Assembly: GCF_031846565.1 (NCBI RefSeq)
Contig: NZ_JAVRHL010000003.1
Span: forward strand, 124,001 to 188,000
DNA from: Tropicimonas_B omnivorans
GTDB taxonomy: Bacteria > Pseudomonadota > Alphaproteobacteria > Rhodobacterales > Rhodobacteraceae
DNA: 64,000 nucleotides
Direction: 5' to 3'
The notes under the pieces are model-generated. The model was not told where the DNA came from. It ran no database searches and saw only the letters and a program-made list of their open reading frames with translations. Below are positions 7,992 through 17,076 of this stretch, one piece after another; positions within the stretch are counted from its first letter, which is position 1; each line of letters begins with the position of its first letter. The translations under genes were made by a program, and so were the position numbers.

Positions 7992-8616
7992 AGCCGAGGA
8001 AGTTTGCGATGAGTCGCAGCCCCGCTTCCTGGGACTTCTCGGGGTGGAACTGCATCCCGGCGGCATTGTCTTTGGCGACGATGGCGGTGATGTCCCCGCC
8101 GTGATCGACATGGGCCAATCGCTCCCCGGCACGGTCCATCGCCATGTGGTAGGAATGGACGAAATAAGCGTGGTCGCCGGTCGCGATCCCGTCCAGCAGC
8201 GGGTGCGGCCGCTCGATGACCAAGTCGTTCCAGCCCATGTGCGGGACGGTGAGCGAGAGGTCGGACGGCTCTATCTTCACCACGTGCCCGTCGATCCAGC
8301 CGAGGCCCGGCACCGTCTCGTATTCATGCCCTTCGCGCGCCATGAGCTGCATCCCGATGCAGATGCCGAGGAACGGGATCGCCCGATGCTCCACGGCCTC
8401 CCGAAGCGCCTCCTCGAGCGGACCGCGCAAGGCGCGCATGCAGGCCGGAAAGGCGCCGTCGCCGGGCAGGACGAGCCGGTCCGCGGCCGCGATGTCCTCG
8501 GCGGCCCCGCTCACGACGATCTCCCCGCCATCCGTCTCCCGCGCCATGCGCTGGAAGGCCTTCTCGGCGGAGTGCAGGTTGCCGAAGCCCGCATCGATCA
8601 GAACCGTCCGCGCCAT
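7981..8616 (-). CDS. hisH: Imidazole glycerol phosphate synthase, glutamine amidotransferase subunit
   Basis: A class I glutaminase that feeds ammonia to HisF. The nucleophile C86 lies in FLGICIGMQ, and the His-Glu pair is in MQFHPEKSQ near the C-terminus. PGDGAF forms the oxyanion-side loop. Its 211 residues are the usual length. The start ATG (8614-8616) overlaps the hisB stop in an ATGA, so the two are translationally coupled. Confidence 0.95.
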   Translation of the reverse strand: MARTVLIDAGFGNLHSAEKAFQRMARETDGGEIVVSGAAEDIAAADRLVLPGDGAFPACMRALRGPLEEALREAVEHRAIPFLGICIGMQLMAREGHEYETVPGLGWIDGHVVKIEPSDLSLTVPHMGWNDLVIERPHPLLDGIATGDHAYFVHSYHMAMDRAGERLAHVDHGGDITAIVAKDNAAGMQFHPEKSQEAGLRLIANFLGWAP

Positions 8617-9203
8617 CAGAGCGCGCCCTTGGTCGACGGGACCGCGTCCGGCTTTCGCGGGTCCGGTTCGACGGCTTCCCGGAGCGCCCGTGCCACCGCC
8701 TTGAAGGCCGCCTCGGCGATATGGTGCGAATTGATCCCGGCGAGCCGGCTCACATGCAGCGTGATCCCGCCATGGGTGGAGAGCGCCTGGAAGAACTCCC
8801 GCACGAGTTCGCTGTCGAAGCTCCCGATGGACGCGGACGGCAACTCGACGTCCCACACGAGGTAGGGGCGTGCGGACAGATCGAGCGCGGCGCGCACGAG
8901 CGCATCGTCCATCGGCAACAGGCAGGCGCCGTAGCGCCGGATCCCGGCCTTGTCGCCGAGCGCCTGAACGAGCGCCTGGCCGAGCGCGATGCCGGTATCC
9001 TCGACCGTGTGGTGATCGTCGATATGCAGATCGCCCTCGGCGCGGATCTCCATGTCGATCAGCGAATGCCGGGACAGCTGGTCGAGCATGTGATCGAAGA
9101 AGCCGATCCCGGTGCGATTGTCGTAGAGTCCGGTGCCGTCGAGGTCGATGGCGACCGTGATCTTCGTCTCGCTGGTTTCTCGGCTGATCTCGGCGCGCCG
9201 CAT
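8616..9203 (-). CDS. hisB: Imidazoleglycerol-phosphate dehydratase
   Basis: A 195-residue monofunctional dehydratase (no phosphatase domain), as in most non-enteric bacteria. The duplicated manganese-binding motifs are visible: FFDHMLDQLSRHS and DDHHTVEDTGIALGQA in the first half, and GINSHHIAEAAFKAVARAL in the second. It is the first gene of the his cluster and overlaps hisH by ATGA. A candidate promoter lies 30-60 bases upstream. The nearby leader shows no histidine-rich peptide. Confidence 0.95.
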   Translation of the reverse strand: MRRAEISRETSETKITVAIDLDGTGLYDNRTGIGFFDHMLDQLSRHSLIDMEIRAEGDLHIDDHHTVEDTGIALGQALVQALGDKAGIRRYGACLLPMDDALVRAALDLSARPYLVWDVELPSASIGSFDSELVREFFQALSTHGGITLHVSRLAGINSHHIAEAAFKAVARALREAVEPDPRKPDAVPSTKGAL

Positions 9204-9234
9204 GGCAGGTCTCCCGGAAAACTGGCCCGGCCAC

Positions 9235-9262
9235 CCTATAGGGCGCGCCGCCGCGACTGGAA
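9235..9262 (-). promoter_or_regulatory. Candidate promoter of the his cluster
   Basis: On the minus strand, TTCCAG (9262-9257) is followed after 16 bases by TATAGG (9240-9235), which ends about 32 bases before the hisB ATG. The -10 match is good and the -35 match weak. It lies inside a GC-rich palindromic stretch with two GGCGCGCC-like sequences. Confidence 0.35.
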
Positions 9263-9363
9263 AGCCGCGGCGGCCGTCCCGGAGGCGCGCCGTTGCGAAA
9301 ACGCCAGCGCCCGGTTCCTCTTTCCCGCGCAGCGCCGCCCGAGGGGTGGCGCCGCGAGAGATC

Positions 9364-10341
9364 CTAGTCCTGCACCGGCTTCGTGGGGTTGCGGTAGCTC
9401 ATGCGCCGGACGGAGCCGGTCTTGGAGCGCATGAGGATCGTCTCGGTGGTGAGATACCCGACCTCGCGCCGGATGCCGGACAGGATCGAGCCGTCCGTCA
9501 CGCCGGTCGCGGCGAAGATCACGTCCGAGGTCACCATGTCGTCGCGGGCATAGATCCGGTCGAGATCGGTGACGCCGGCCTTCGCTGCGCGGCCGCGTTC
9601 GTCGTCGTTGCGGAAGGTCAGGCGACCCCACATCTGCCCGCCCATGCATTTCAGGGCGGAGGCGGCGAGCACGCCCTCGGGTGCGCCGCCGGCGCCCATG
9701 TACATGTCGATGCCGGTCCGCGTGGCCTCGGCGCAGTGGATGATCCCGGCGACGTCACCATCGGTGATCAGGCGGATCGCAGCGCCGGTCGAGCGGATCT
9801 CGTCGATCATCTCCTGATGCCGGGGGCGGTCGAGCACGCAGACCGTGATGTCATGTGCCGTGCCGCCCTTCGCGGTCGCCAGCGCATGGATCCGCTCGGC
9901 GGGGGACATCTCGAGGCTGACGACGTCCTGCGGGTAGCCCGGCCCGACGGCGAGCTTGTCCATGTAGACGTCCGGCGCGTGGAGCAGCGTGCCGCGGGGG
10001 CCCATGGCGATCACGGTCAGCGCGTTCGGCATGTCCTTGGCGGTGAGCGTGGTCCCTTCGAGGGGGTCGAGCGCGATATCCACCGCCGGGCCGTTGCCGG
10101 TGCCGACTTCCTCGCCGATGAAGAGCATCGGCGCCTCGTCCCGCTCCCCTTCGCCGATCACCACGACGCCGGCGATGTCGAGCTTGTTGAGCTGCTCGCG
10201 CATGGCGTTGACGGCGGCCTGGTCCGCTGCCTTCTCGTCCCCGCGGCCGATCAGGCGGGCCGATGCGATCGCCGCCGCCTCCGACACCCGGGCGAGGCCG
10301 AGGGAGAGCATTCGGTCGTGGAATTCGGGCTGATCGGTCAT
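9364..10341 (-). CDS. glpX: Class II fructose-1,6-bisphosphatase
   Basis: It removes the 1-phosphate from fructose-1,6-bisphosphate in gluconeogenesis; some related bacteria also use it in the Calvin cycle. The 325-residue protein has the GlpX metal sites GEGERDEAPMLFIGEEVG and ALDPLEGTTL, and the substrate loop GAGGAPEGVLAA. In many Rhodobacterales glpX sits beside hom, and here hom is two genes upstream. It is transcribed alone on the minus strand with intergenic gaps on both sides. Confidence 0.93.
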   Translation of the reverse strand: MTDQPEFHDRMLSLGLARVSEAAAIASARLIGRGDEKAADQAAVNAMREQLNKLDIAGVVVIGEGERDEAPMLFIGEEVGTGNGPAVDIALDPLEGTTLTAKDMPNALTVIAMGPRGTLLHAPDVYMDKLAVGPGYPQDVVSLEMSPAERIHALATAKGGTAHDITVCVLDRPRHQEMIDEIRSTGAAIRLITDGDVAGIIHCAEATRTGIDMYMGAGGAPEGVLAASALKCMGGQMWGRLTFRNDDERGRAAKAGVTDLDRIYARDDMVTSDVIFAATGVTDGSILSGIRREVGYLTTETILMRSKTGSVRRMSYRNPTKPVQD

Positions 10342-10445
10342 TCACCTGTCCTCGGGGAAGTTCACATTTCCGCAAAGACCTACCGCCCGGCGCCGGAGGG
10401 GGGAAGGGCCGGCTCCGGATGTGAGCGCTGCCATGGCGAGAAAAC

Positions 10446-11573
10446 TCATCTCAGCGAGGCAAGGAGCGCCGGTGAGGGGCGCCCGGTGGGCTCGAGGCCG
10501 CGGCTTTGCTGGTAGGCGCGGATCGCCTCCTCGCTCTTCGGTCCGATCACCCCGTCCGCGCCGCCGGTGTCGAAGCCGCGGGCGGTCAGGCGCTGCTGAA
10601 GGTCCCGCCGCTGGGATTGCGTGAGGCCGGTCGCGTCCGGTCCGAAGGAGGCGGACAGCGGGCCCTGTCCTGCGATCCGGCCGCTGAGATAGGCGACGGC
10701 GAGGGCGTAGTTGTTGGAATTGTTGTAGCGCTTGATGACGTCGAAGTTCGGCCCGAGCCGGAAGACAGGTCCGCGCCCGTCTGGCTGCACCGTCGGTCCC
10801 CCGGTTCCGGCGGGCACTTCCACCGCCGCGATGCCGCCCCGCTGCCAGCCGGAGCGGGTGAGGTAGGCGGCGGTGGAGGCCAGCGCGTCGGCCGGGTTCT
10901 CGGACCAGATGTCGCGGCGGCCGTCGCCGGTAAAGTCCACCGCGTAGGCCTGATAGGAGGTCGGAATGAACTGGGTGTGTCCCATCGCGCCGGCCCAGCT
11001 TCCGGTGAGGTTCGCAGGCGTCGTGTCGCCCCGGGCGAGAATGCGCAGGGCGGCGTCGAGCTGGTCCTCGAAGAACGCTCCGCGGCGACCGTCGAAGGCG
11101 AGGGTTGCGACGGCGGACGTCACGGGAATGTCCCCGCGGCGCGTGCCGAAGCTGCTCTCGACGCCCCAGAACGCGGCGACGGTCTCGGCCGGCACGCCGT
11201 ACTGCGCCTCGATGGCCTGGAGCGTGCCGTGCTGGCGCGCGAACGCCGCACGGCCCGCCGCGACCTTTTCTTCGGACGCGACGATGGCGATGTAATCCTC
11301 GAAGGAGCGCTTGAACTCGGTCTGCGCCCGGTCCCGCTCGACCACGCCCGGAAGGTACCCTGCGTTGCGCAGGCCCGCCGCGATGGCAGCCTCGGAAATG
11401 CCGCGCGCGGCGGCGCGGCCGCGATACGCCGCGAGCCAGCGGTCGAACGCTGCGTTCGGCACCGGGCGGTACTCGTCCGACACCGCCGCACGCGTCATGA
11501 GGGCCGGGCTACTGCAACCTGCAAGGGTCGCGGCGCCGGCGCCGGCGAGGAAGATACGTCTCGTAAAGGCCAT
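10446..11573 (-). CDS. Lytic murein transglycosylase, MltB type, lipoprotein with peptidoglycan-binding domain
   Basis: It cleaves peptidoglycan between MurNAc and GlcNAc to give 1,6-anhydro ends. The N-terminus has a twin-arginine-like start (FTRRIFLAGAGAA) and a lipobox LAGC with C20, so it is probably membrane anchored. The SLT_2 catalytic Glu is E139 in FWGVESSFG, with GSWAGAMGHTQFIP later, and residues about 310-375 form a PG_binding_1 domain (GFDTGGADGVIGPKSEEAIRAYQ). At 375 residues it matches alphaproteobacterial MltB-like enzymes. Confidence 0.9.
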   Translation of the reverse strand: MAFTRRIFLAGAGAATLAGCSSPALMTRAAVSDEYRPVPNAAFDRWLAAYRGRAAARGISEAAIAAGLRNAGYLPGVVERDRAQTEFKRSFEDYIAIVASEEKVAAGRAAFARQHGTLQAIEAQYGVPAETVAAFWGVESSFGTRRGDIPVTSAVATLAFDGRRGAFFEDQLDAALRILARGDTTPANLTGSWAGAMGHTQFIPTSYQAYAVDFTGDGRRDIWSENPADALASTAAYLTRSGWQRGGIAAVEVPAGTGGPTVQPDGRGPVFRLGPNFDVIKRYNNSNNYALAVAYLSGRIAGQGPLSASFGPDATGLTQSQRRDLQQRLTARGFDTGGADGVIGPKSEEAIRAYQQSRGLEPTGRPSPALLASLR

Positions 11574-11712
11574 GGGTCTGCTCTCCGCCCCTGATTTTGG
11601 GGCAGACTAGCCGCAAGCGGAGCCCGTGGAAACGGGGGGCGCAGAGGGTCGGGGCGGAGACCCGCCAGTGCCGCCGGTCCGCCTCGGGCCGTGGGGCGCG
11701 ATTGACGAAGGA

Positions 11713-11728
11713 GGGGGCGCAGGCCCCC
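11713..11728. other. GGGGGC-GCAG-GCCCCC hairpin downstream of hom
   Basis: A perfect 6-bp stem with a GCAG tetraloop starts a few bases past the stop of hom on the minus strand. It lacks a T tract, so it may act as an mRNA 3'-end stabiliser or a weak terminator. Confidence 0.3.
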
Positions 11729-11732
11729 CGTG

Positions 11733-13019
11733 TTAAACGTCCTCGATGCGCAGGGCGACCGGCTCGCCGATCAGCACGCCGGTGGATTTGAACGCCTCGA
11801 GCGCCGCCTGCAGGTCCGCCGCGCTGGCCTTGTGCGTCACGATGAGGACGGGCGCGGAAATGTCGTCATGCCCGGTCTGGCGCATCCGGTCGATGGAGAC
11901 GCCGCATTCACCGAGGGCGGTGGCGATCCGGGCGAGGGCGCCGGGCCGGTCCTCGAGGCGCATCCTGAGATAATAGGGAGCGGGGGATGCGGCGGCGGCG
12001 GTCCTCAGCTCTCCCAGAGATTTTGTCGGCGCGCCGTAGGTCGGCACGCGAAGGCCGCGGGCGAGGTCGACGATATCCGACAGGACCGCGCTCGCGGTCG
12101 GACCTTCGCCGGCGCCGGCGCCCTGGAGCACGATCTGGCCCACCGCATCGCCCTCGAGGACGACCATGTTCGTTGCGCCGTCGAGCTCGCCCAGCGGCGA
12201 ATTGGCGGGAACGAGACAGGGCGACATGCGGGCCTCGAGGCCGCGTCCGGTCATCTGCGCGACGCCGAGCAGCTTCACGCGGTATCCCATGCGCGCGGCG
12301 GCCTCGATATCCTCGATGGAGACCCGCTCGATCCCCTCGATCTGCACCGCCTCGAAGGGCACGCGGGCGCCGAAGCCGACCGCGGCGAGAAGTGTGAGCT
12401 TGTGCGCGGCGTCGATCCCGCCGACATCGAGGGTCGGATCGGCCTCGAGATAGCCCAGTGCATTCGCTTCTTCGAAGACGGCCTCGTAGGGCAGGCCGGC
12501 GCTCTCCATCCGGGTCAGGATATAGTTACAGGTTCCGTTCATCACACCCATGATGCGGGTGATCTCGTTGCCCGCGAGGCCTTCGGTCAGCGCCTTCATC
12601 ACCGGAATGCCGCCGGCGACGGCGGCCTCGAAGCGGATGGTGCGGCCGGCCGCCTCGGCGCGGCCCGCAAGGTCAAGGCCGTGAATCGCGAGAAGCGCCT
12701 TGTTGGCGGTGACGACATCCTTTCCGCTGTCGAGCGCGGCCTCGACGGAGGCCTTCGCCGGCCCGTCCGATCCGCCCATCAGCTCGACATAGACGTCGAT
12801 ATCGTCCCGCCGGGCGAGGGCGACGGCATCGTCCTCCCAGTCATACCCGGTGAGCGCGACGCCCCGGTCGCGGGCGCGCTCGCGGGCCGAGACGGCGACG
12901 ATCTCGACCGGGCGTCCGGCGCGGGCGGCGATCATCTCGGCATTGCGGCGCAGGATCCGCACGACGCCGACGCCGACGGTCCCGAGCCCGGCGATTCCCA
13001 GTCGAAGCGGCTCGGTCAT
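11733..13019 (-). CDS. hom: Homoserine dehydrogenase
   Basis: It reduces aspartate semialdehyde to homoserine, feeding threonine, methionine and isoleucine synthesis. The N-terminal Rossmann motif is GIAGLGTVGVGV; the family signature is around VVTANKALLA and GGIPVMKALTEGLAGN; a C-terminal ACT domain (YYLRMRLEDRPGALARIA) begins near residue 345 and likely mediates threonine feedback. I chose the ATG at 13017-13019 (428 residues) because a start ten codons upstream adds non-family residues. Confidence 0.94.
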   Translation of the reverse strand: MTEPLRLGIAGLGTVGVGVVRILRRNAEMIAARAGRPVEIVAVSARERARDRGVALTGYDWEDDAVALARRDDIDVYVELMGGSDGPAKASVEAALDSGKDVVTANKALLAIHGLDLAGRAEAAGRTIRFEAAVAGGIPVMKALTEGLAGNEITRIMGVMNGTCNYILTRMESAGLPYEAVFEEANALGYLEADPTLDVGGIDAAHKLTLLAAVGFGARVPFEAVQIEGIERVSIEDIEAAARMGYRVKLLGVAQMTGRGLEARMSPCLVPANSPLGELDGATNMVVLEGDAVGQIVLQGAGAGEGPTASAVLSDIVDLARGLRVPTYGAPTKSLGELRTAAAASPAPYYLRMRLEDRPGALARIATALGECGVSIDRMRQTGHDDISAPVLIVTHKASAADLQAALEAFKSTGVLIGEPVALRIEDV

Positions 13020-13148
13020 GGCAGTGATCCTCTCGTCGTGCAGGGGCACCCGGCCCCGAAATCTACAGGCGCGGAGGGGATAGCCGGTTCGGGAAGGGGG
13101 CGCAACGCGGGGCGGCCGTGGGCGAGAAAGACGGGCGGCGGCTGCGCC

Positions 13149-13448
13149 TCAGCCGTCCCGCCGGTCGAGGGCCTCGGCCATGCGCTCCTTGGTCTCTGCG
13201 TCGACCACCGGGCCATCGAGGCGCTCCGCCCGGCGGCGGAGAGCCTCCGCCTCGGCGGCGGTCATCGGGCCGGGATCGGTGCCGGCGCGGGCCGCGCGCG
13301 CCTCGGCGATGATGGGATCGAGGGCGACGAGGTCAGGATAGGGCGCGGCGCGGGCCTGATCGCTGGTGGCCGTATCGAGATCCGGGAAGGGAGCGCAGGC
13401 GGCTCCGGCGAGGAGCGCGAGCGCGAGGAAGATCGATCGGACAGGCAT
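13149..13448 (-). CDS. Small secreted or lipoprotein-like hypothetical protein
   Basis: A 99-residue ORF starts at ATG 13446-13448. It has a hydrophobic signal (IFLALALLAGAACAP) ending in a cysteine, possibly a weak lipobox, followed by an acidic, Ala-rich mature part predicted helical (AEAEALRRRAERL, ETKERMAEALDRR). I do not recognise a family. It lies upstream of hom on the same strand, with 129 bases between. The longer ORF through it is the TadE region frame and is not real here. Confidence 0.6.
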   Translation of the reverse strand: MPVRSIFLALALLAGAACAPFPDLDTATSDQARAAPYPDLVALDPIIAEARAARAGTDPGPMTAAEAEALRRRAERLDGPVVDAETKERMAEALDRRDG

Positions 13449-13577
13449 CAGGGGGCACTCCGGGCGTCGGCGCGGCGAAGGTACCCCGCGCGGACCCGTG
13501 CCGTCCAGACCGCGGAGCTTGCGCCCCGCCGCCCGGGCGGGCCATACCTGCCGCGGGCCAGACCGGGGGAGACAGGC

Positions 13578-14057
13578 ATGGAGAGCGAGATCCTCGCACG
13601 GACAAGCGCATCGCGGCCGCGGGCCCTGTTCGGCACGGCGACCCTCGGCGTCCTCGCGGCGCTCTGCTTCTGGCTCGCGCTCTCGGAACCGGCCCTGTCG
13701 CTCGTCGGGCGGCTCCTCGTGATCGCGCTTGCCGCGGTGGCGCTCGCAGGCGCCGTCGCACTCTTCCGCGCGGGCCGGACGGAGCTGATCCTGACGCGGG
13801 AGGCGCTGACCGACGGAGAGGGACGGGAGATCTTCCGCGTCTCCAAGGTCGTGGGCGTGGACCGGGGGGTCCTCGCGGTGAAGCCCTCGAACGGCTTCCT
13901 GGTGCGGCTGTCGGAACCGGGCGGTCTGCACTGGTCCCCCGGCCTGTGGTGGCGGATCGGTCGGCGCGTCGGCGTCGGCGGTCTGACAGCGCCGTCGCGC
14001 ACCAAGGTGATGGCCGAGGGGCTGTCTCTCCTCTTGGCCGAGCGGAACGTTCAGTAG
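13578..14057 (+). CDS. Hypothetical membrane protein with two spans
   Basis: The 159-residue protein has two adjacent hydrophobic spans (about residues 17-35 and 40-62) and a soluble C-terminal part that looks PH-like (ELILTREALTDGEGREIFRVSKV, VGVDRGVLAVKPSNGF). This resembles small membrane proteins common in Rhodobacterales, but I cannot name the family. The ATG at 13578 follows GGGGGAGACAGGC. Its 3' end overlaps the convergent TadE-like gene by seven bases. Confidence 0.65.
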   Translation: MESEILARTSASRPRALFGTATLGVLAALCFWLALSEPALSLVGRLLVIALAAVALAGAVALFRAGRTELILTREALTDGEGREIFRVSKVVGVDRGVLAVKPSNGFLVRLSEPGGLHWSPGLWWRIGRRVGVGGLTAPSRTKVMAEGLSLLLAERNVQ

Positions 14058-14671
14058 CAGCTCTCGCTGCCGTTCTCGACCTCGGGCGCGAAGCGGGGGC
14101 GGGTCACGACGAATTGCTCGAGATCCAATGTCGGCAGTCCCACGTTGAAGGCCGGCTCGTAGGACAACGCCGTCTCGGTAAGGATCAGCGTGTCGCCGAG
14201 CGGCATCATCGGGATGCGACCGTCGAGGCCCGCAAGGTCGCCGCTGCCGAGCCCGGCCCTGCCGTCGCGGTTCACCCAGGACCAGCAGACATCCAGCTGA
14301 CGGCCGGAGGGGTCGTCGCAATTGCCCTGGCAGCGCACGGAGGTGATGCGCACGGTGGGCGGGCCGCCCTTCACCGTCATGAAATCGAAGACGTTCACGA
14401 GGCCGGCAAGATAGCCGGTATCGACGCCCGATTCGCGGCTGATCATGTCCGCGATGGTATAGGCGGCGCGGGCGTTCGTCGTCTGGGCACGGTACGCATC
14501 GAACCAGACGAAGGAGCCCACGTAGAACCAGCACAGGAGCGGCAGGGCGAGCACGGCCTCCACCGAAAGCGAGCCACGGCAATCGGCGGCGAATTCGGCC
14601 ATGGCGGCCCGGATGCGCGCGCATGCGAGGCGCGCCCGGGACCGGCCGGTGGGGCAGGGGCGGGCGGTCAT
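14051..14671 (-). CDS. TadE-like pilus assembly / pseudopilin-type protein (second)
   Basis: A 206-residue protein whose residues about 33-56 (CRGSLSVEAVLALPLLCWFYVG) match the TadE/TadF prepilin-like helix: a short basic N-terminus, a conserved Glu and a hydrophobic segment. TadE-family minor pseudopilins work with Tad/Flp secretion systems. The mature part has paired cysteines (VRCQGNCDD). The start ATG overlaps the previous gene's stop as ATGA. No prepilin peptidase, TadA ATPase or Flp pilin is in the window, so its machine must be elsewhere. Confidence 0.75.
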   Translation of the reverse strand: MTARPCPTGRSRARLACARIRAAMAEFAADCRGSLSVEAVLALPLLCWFYVGSFVWFDAYRAQTTNARAAYTIADMISRESGVDTGYLAGLVNVFDFMTVKGGPPTVRITSVRCQGNCDDPSGRQLDVCWSWVNRDGRAGLGSGDLAGLDGRIPMMPLGDTLILTETALSYEPAFNVGLPTLDLEQFVVTRPRFAPEVENGSESCY

Positions 14672-15237
14672 GAGCGCGGCTCGTTGACGAAGGCGGCGCG
14701 GGCGACGAGGGCGTAGTAATCCTCGGTCTGGCGCTGCAGGGCAAGGCCGAGGCCGGTGGTCGGGAAGATCGGCCGGACCACGGCGCAGACCCTGAGCAGC
14801 ATCATGTCGTGCTGCCCGCCGGGGATGAAGTCGGTGACGGGGGCGACGTCCTCCTCCTTGTCCACACAGCGCACGCCGCTCGTGCCCGCCGTCCAGTCGT
14901 CCTTGCTGACCCGCGTCAGCTCCACCACGAGGCTGTTTTGGCAATCCGGGATGACGGTGGCATACTCGCAGATACGGTTGCGGAGCTTCTCGTGGGTCGG
15001 GCTGGCCTCGAGGCCGAGGCGCAGCTCCCGCACGGACAGGTCGGTCGCGCGGTCCAGCATGACTTGGCGCACCTGGAGGAACCCCCCCTCGAGGGTGGAC
15101 AAGAAGACAACCATGAAGATCGGGAAGAGGATGACGAACTCGATGGTCGCCGTCCCGGCCTCGTCCCGGGCGAACCGGCGCAGAGCATGCCTCAGTCCGG
15201 AATGCCGGGGGCCGTGCGGGGGGCGCGCGGCGCTCAT
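14668..15237 (-). CDS. TadE-like pilus assembly protein (first)
   Basis: A 189-residue protein with the TadE signature DEAGTATIEFVILFPIFMVVFL near residues 25-47, including the conserved Glu (IEF). The rest is a periplasmic domain with cysteines at NRICEYA, IPDCQNS and VRCVDKE. It overlaps the TadG-like gene upstream by four bases and the second TadE-like gene downstream, forming a tight three-gene operon. Confidence 0.78.
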   Translation of the reverse strand: MSAARPPHGPRHSGLRHALRRFARDEAGTATIEFVILFPIFMVVFLSTLEGGFLQVRQVMLDRATDLSVRELRLGLEASPTHEKLRNRICEYATVIPDCQNSLVVELTRVSKDDWTAGTSGVRCVDKEEDVAPVTDFIPGGQHDMMLLRVCAVVRPIFPTTGLGLALQRQTEDYYALVARAAFVNEPRS

Positions 15238-16808
15238 TGGGTCAGCCTCAGCTGGTTGATCTGGCGCGCGATCGAGGAGAAGGCCTGCGCGATCTCGACC
15301 GCCTTGACGTCGAAGAAGTGAGAGGTGGTGGAAGCGCAATCGCTCAGCGTGCTGTCGCCGTTGCCGCGTGTCTCCATGCCGATGGTGAACACGACGACAC
15401 CGGCATTCTTTGCCGCTTCGCAGATCTTCGACGTCCGGCTGTTCTTGGTGTTCGTGCCGATGGAGGAAAAGACCTCGTTGTAGTAGGTGTTCCAGTTGCC
15501 GCCGAGCGCTTCGCGCCGGTCGTAATAGGCGTAGTTGGCGACCGAACGGCTCGCCCAGAGCTCGGGCCAGGTCATCGTGCGGGCGCGATCCCAGTTCCGG
15601 TAGGGAGCGTACTGCCATTCCCGGTCGCGGAACCAGTACCAGTAGTTCCGGCCGTTCGAGCGGTAATAGAGCGATTCCCGACCGTCATACCGGTCGTAGT
15701 AGATATCGGCCGTACCGGACGAGAACTCGTCCCTGAGGTAATGTTGATCGGTGTTCTCGCCGTCGGACATGACGACGAGGACCTTGAGCGCGTCCTCCTC
15801 GTCGTAGTCGTAGGGGCGGCCGTTGAACTGGCTCGAGACAGCCTCGTCCAGGACCATGTCGGCGATGATCGGGCGCGCGGTGGGATCGAGCAGCGCGGCC
15901 CCCCACTTGGCGCCGATGTCGATCGAGGTGTTGCCCTCCGCCCGGAAACTGTCGATCCGGTCGTGGAGCGCCTGGATGTCGCTCTCCATCACGGTGATCT
16001 CCCGGCTCTCGAGGACCGGACAGACGAACCGGTTGGGATCGGGCGGCTTGCTATAGGTGGAGATCTCGAAATGCCCGGTGCGCTGGAGACGCTGGTTGGG
16101 ATAGATCGCCGGCGTCGTGAAGTCCTCGCTCCGGAAGTCGACGCACCACGAGTAGCGATGCTCCTCGGAGACGTTGTAGTGCTTCAGCAGGTCTTCCCCG
16201 GCATTCACCTGCGTGGCAAACGGCACGATGTTGATCGAAATGCGGTCCTGCTCGGTGGCCTTGCCGAGGACGGTGTCGACGAAATCCTTCGCCGCGTCCT
16301 TCAGCAGGTTCAGGCGGCCGTAGTTCCCCATGGAGCCCGAATTGTCGAGAACGAGCGAGATCTCGACCTTCATGATCGTCTCGTTCGCGGTCCCGGCGGC
16401 CGGGGTCTTCAGCGTGTCGATCCCGACGAGGCGCATCAGGAGGGTGCGGATCTCGTCGCTGGTGGAGGCGCTGACGGAGCGGTAGTTCAGCCCCTCTTCC
16501 ACATTCACGTCCACGGACAGATCGTCGAGGCCGGCGCGGTCGAAGTAATCCCGCACCACGTCTCGCGGCTCGAGGGTCTGGTCCAGGTCGGCGGCGGCGA
16601 GGACGGCGTTGTCGAGGGTGTTCTGAAGCTGGGTTCGCCGCAACTCGAACCTCATGGTGTCGAGCCCGATGCTGACCGCGAGCAACATGCCCGACAGCAG
16701 GAAGAGCGAGAAGATCACGAGCCCGCCATGCTGCTCCCTGACGAACCGCACGAGGGCGCGGCCGGGCACGGAGCTCTTGTCACTGTTCCTGATCGGCCCG
16801 TTGGCCAT
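15234..16808 (-). CDS. TadG-like protein with von Willebrand factor A domain
   Basis: A 524-residue protein with one N-terminal membrane span (about residues 28-49) preceded by the TadG-type start REQHGGLVIFSLFLLS. From about residue 148 comes a vWA domain whose MIDAS motif DNSGSMG is at 155-161, with T294 and D349 (VVMSDGEN) as further metal ligands. A Tyr/Trp/Arg-rich stretch (about 369-442) interrupts the vWA domain. TadG proteins are envelope-anchored accessory factors of Tad systems. It is the first gene of the three-gene operon. Confidence 0.82.
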   Translation of the reverse strand: MANGPIRNSDKSSVPGRALVRFVREQHGGLVIFSLFLLSGMLLAVSIGLDTMRFELRRTQLQNTLDNAVLAAADLDQTLEPRDVVRDYFDRAGLDDLSVDVNVEEGLNYRSVSASTSDEIRTLLMRLVGIDTLKTPAAGTANETIMKVEISLVLDNSGSMGNYGRLNLLKDAAKDFVDTVLGKATEQDRISINIVPFATQVNAGEDLLKHYNVSEEHRYSWCVDFRSEDFTTPAIYPNQRLQRTGHFEISTYSKPPDPNRFVCPVLESREITVMESDIQALHDRIDSFRAEGNTSIDIGAKWGAALLDPTARPIIADMVLDEAVSSQFNGRPYDYDEEDALKVLVVMSDGENTDQHYLRDEFSSGTADIYYDRYDGRESLYYRSNGRNYWYWFRDREWQYAPYRNWDRARTMTWPELWASRSVANYAYYDRREALGGNWNTYYNEVFSSIGTNTKNSRTSKICEAAKNAGVVVFTIGMETRGNGDSTLSDCASTTSHFFDVKAVEIAQAFSSIARQINQLRLTQ

Positions 16809-17076
16809 GGATCACCTGCGCTATGGTCGGCGGATACTCTTCCGCGAGGGTCTCTAGAGCGGCGAAACCGTTCGAAATTGCGGCACGGGTGGGGAGAGCG
16901 GGTGAAAACATCCCGGTATCGGCCCGACTTTCCGGCAAATGACCGCGGAGGTTTAACACAAGATTTGCAATTCGCCTCGACAAGGGGCGCATGCGGAGCC
17001 CGGCCAAACCGATTCGGACGCTGGACCCGGACCGGGCGGCGTCTACCTGAGAGGCCGGTGGCAGGAGGAGAACGAG

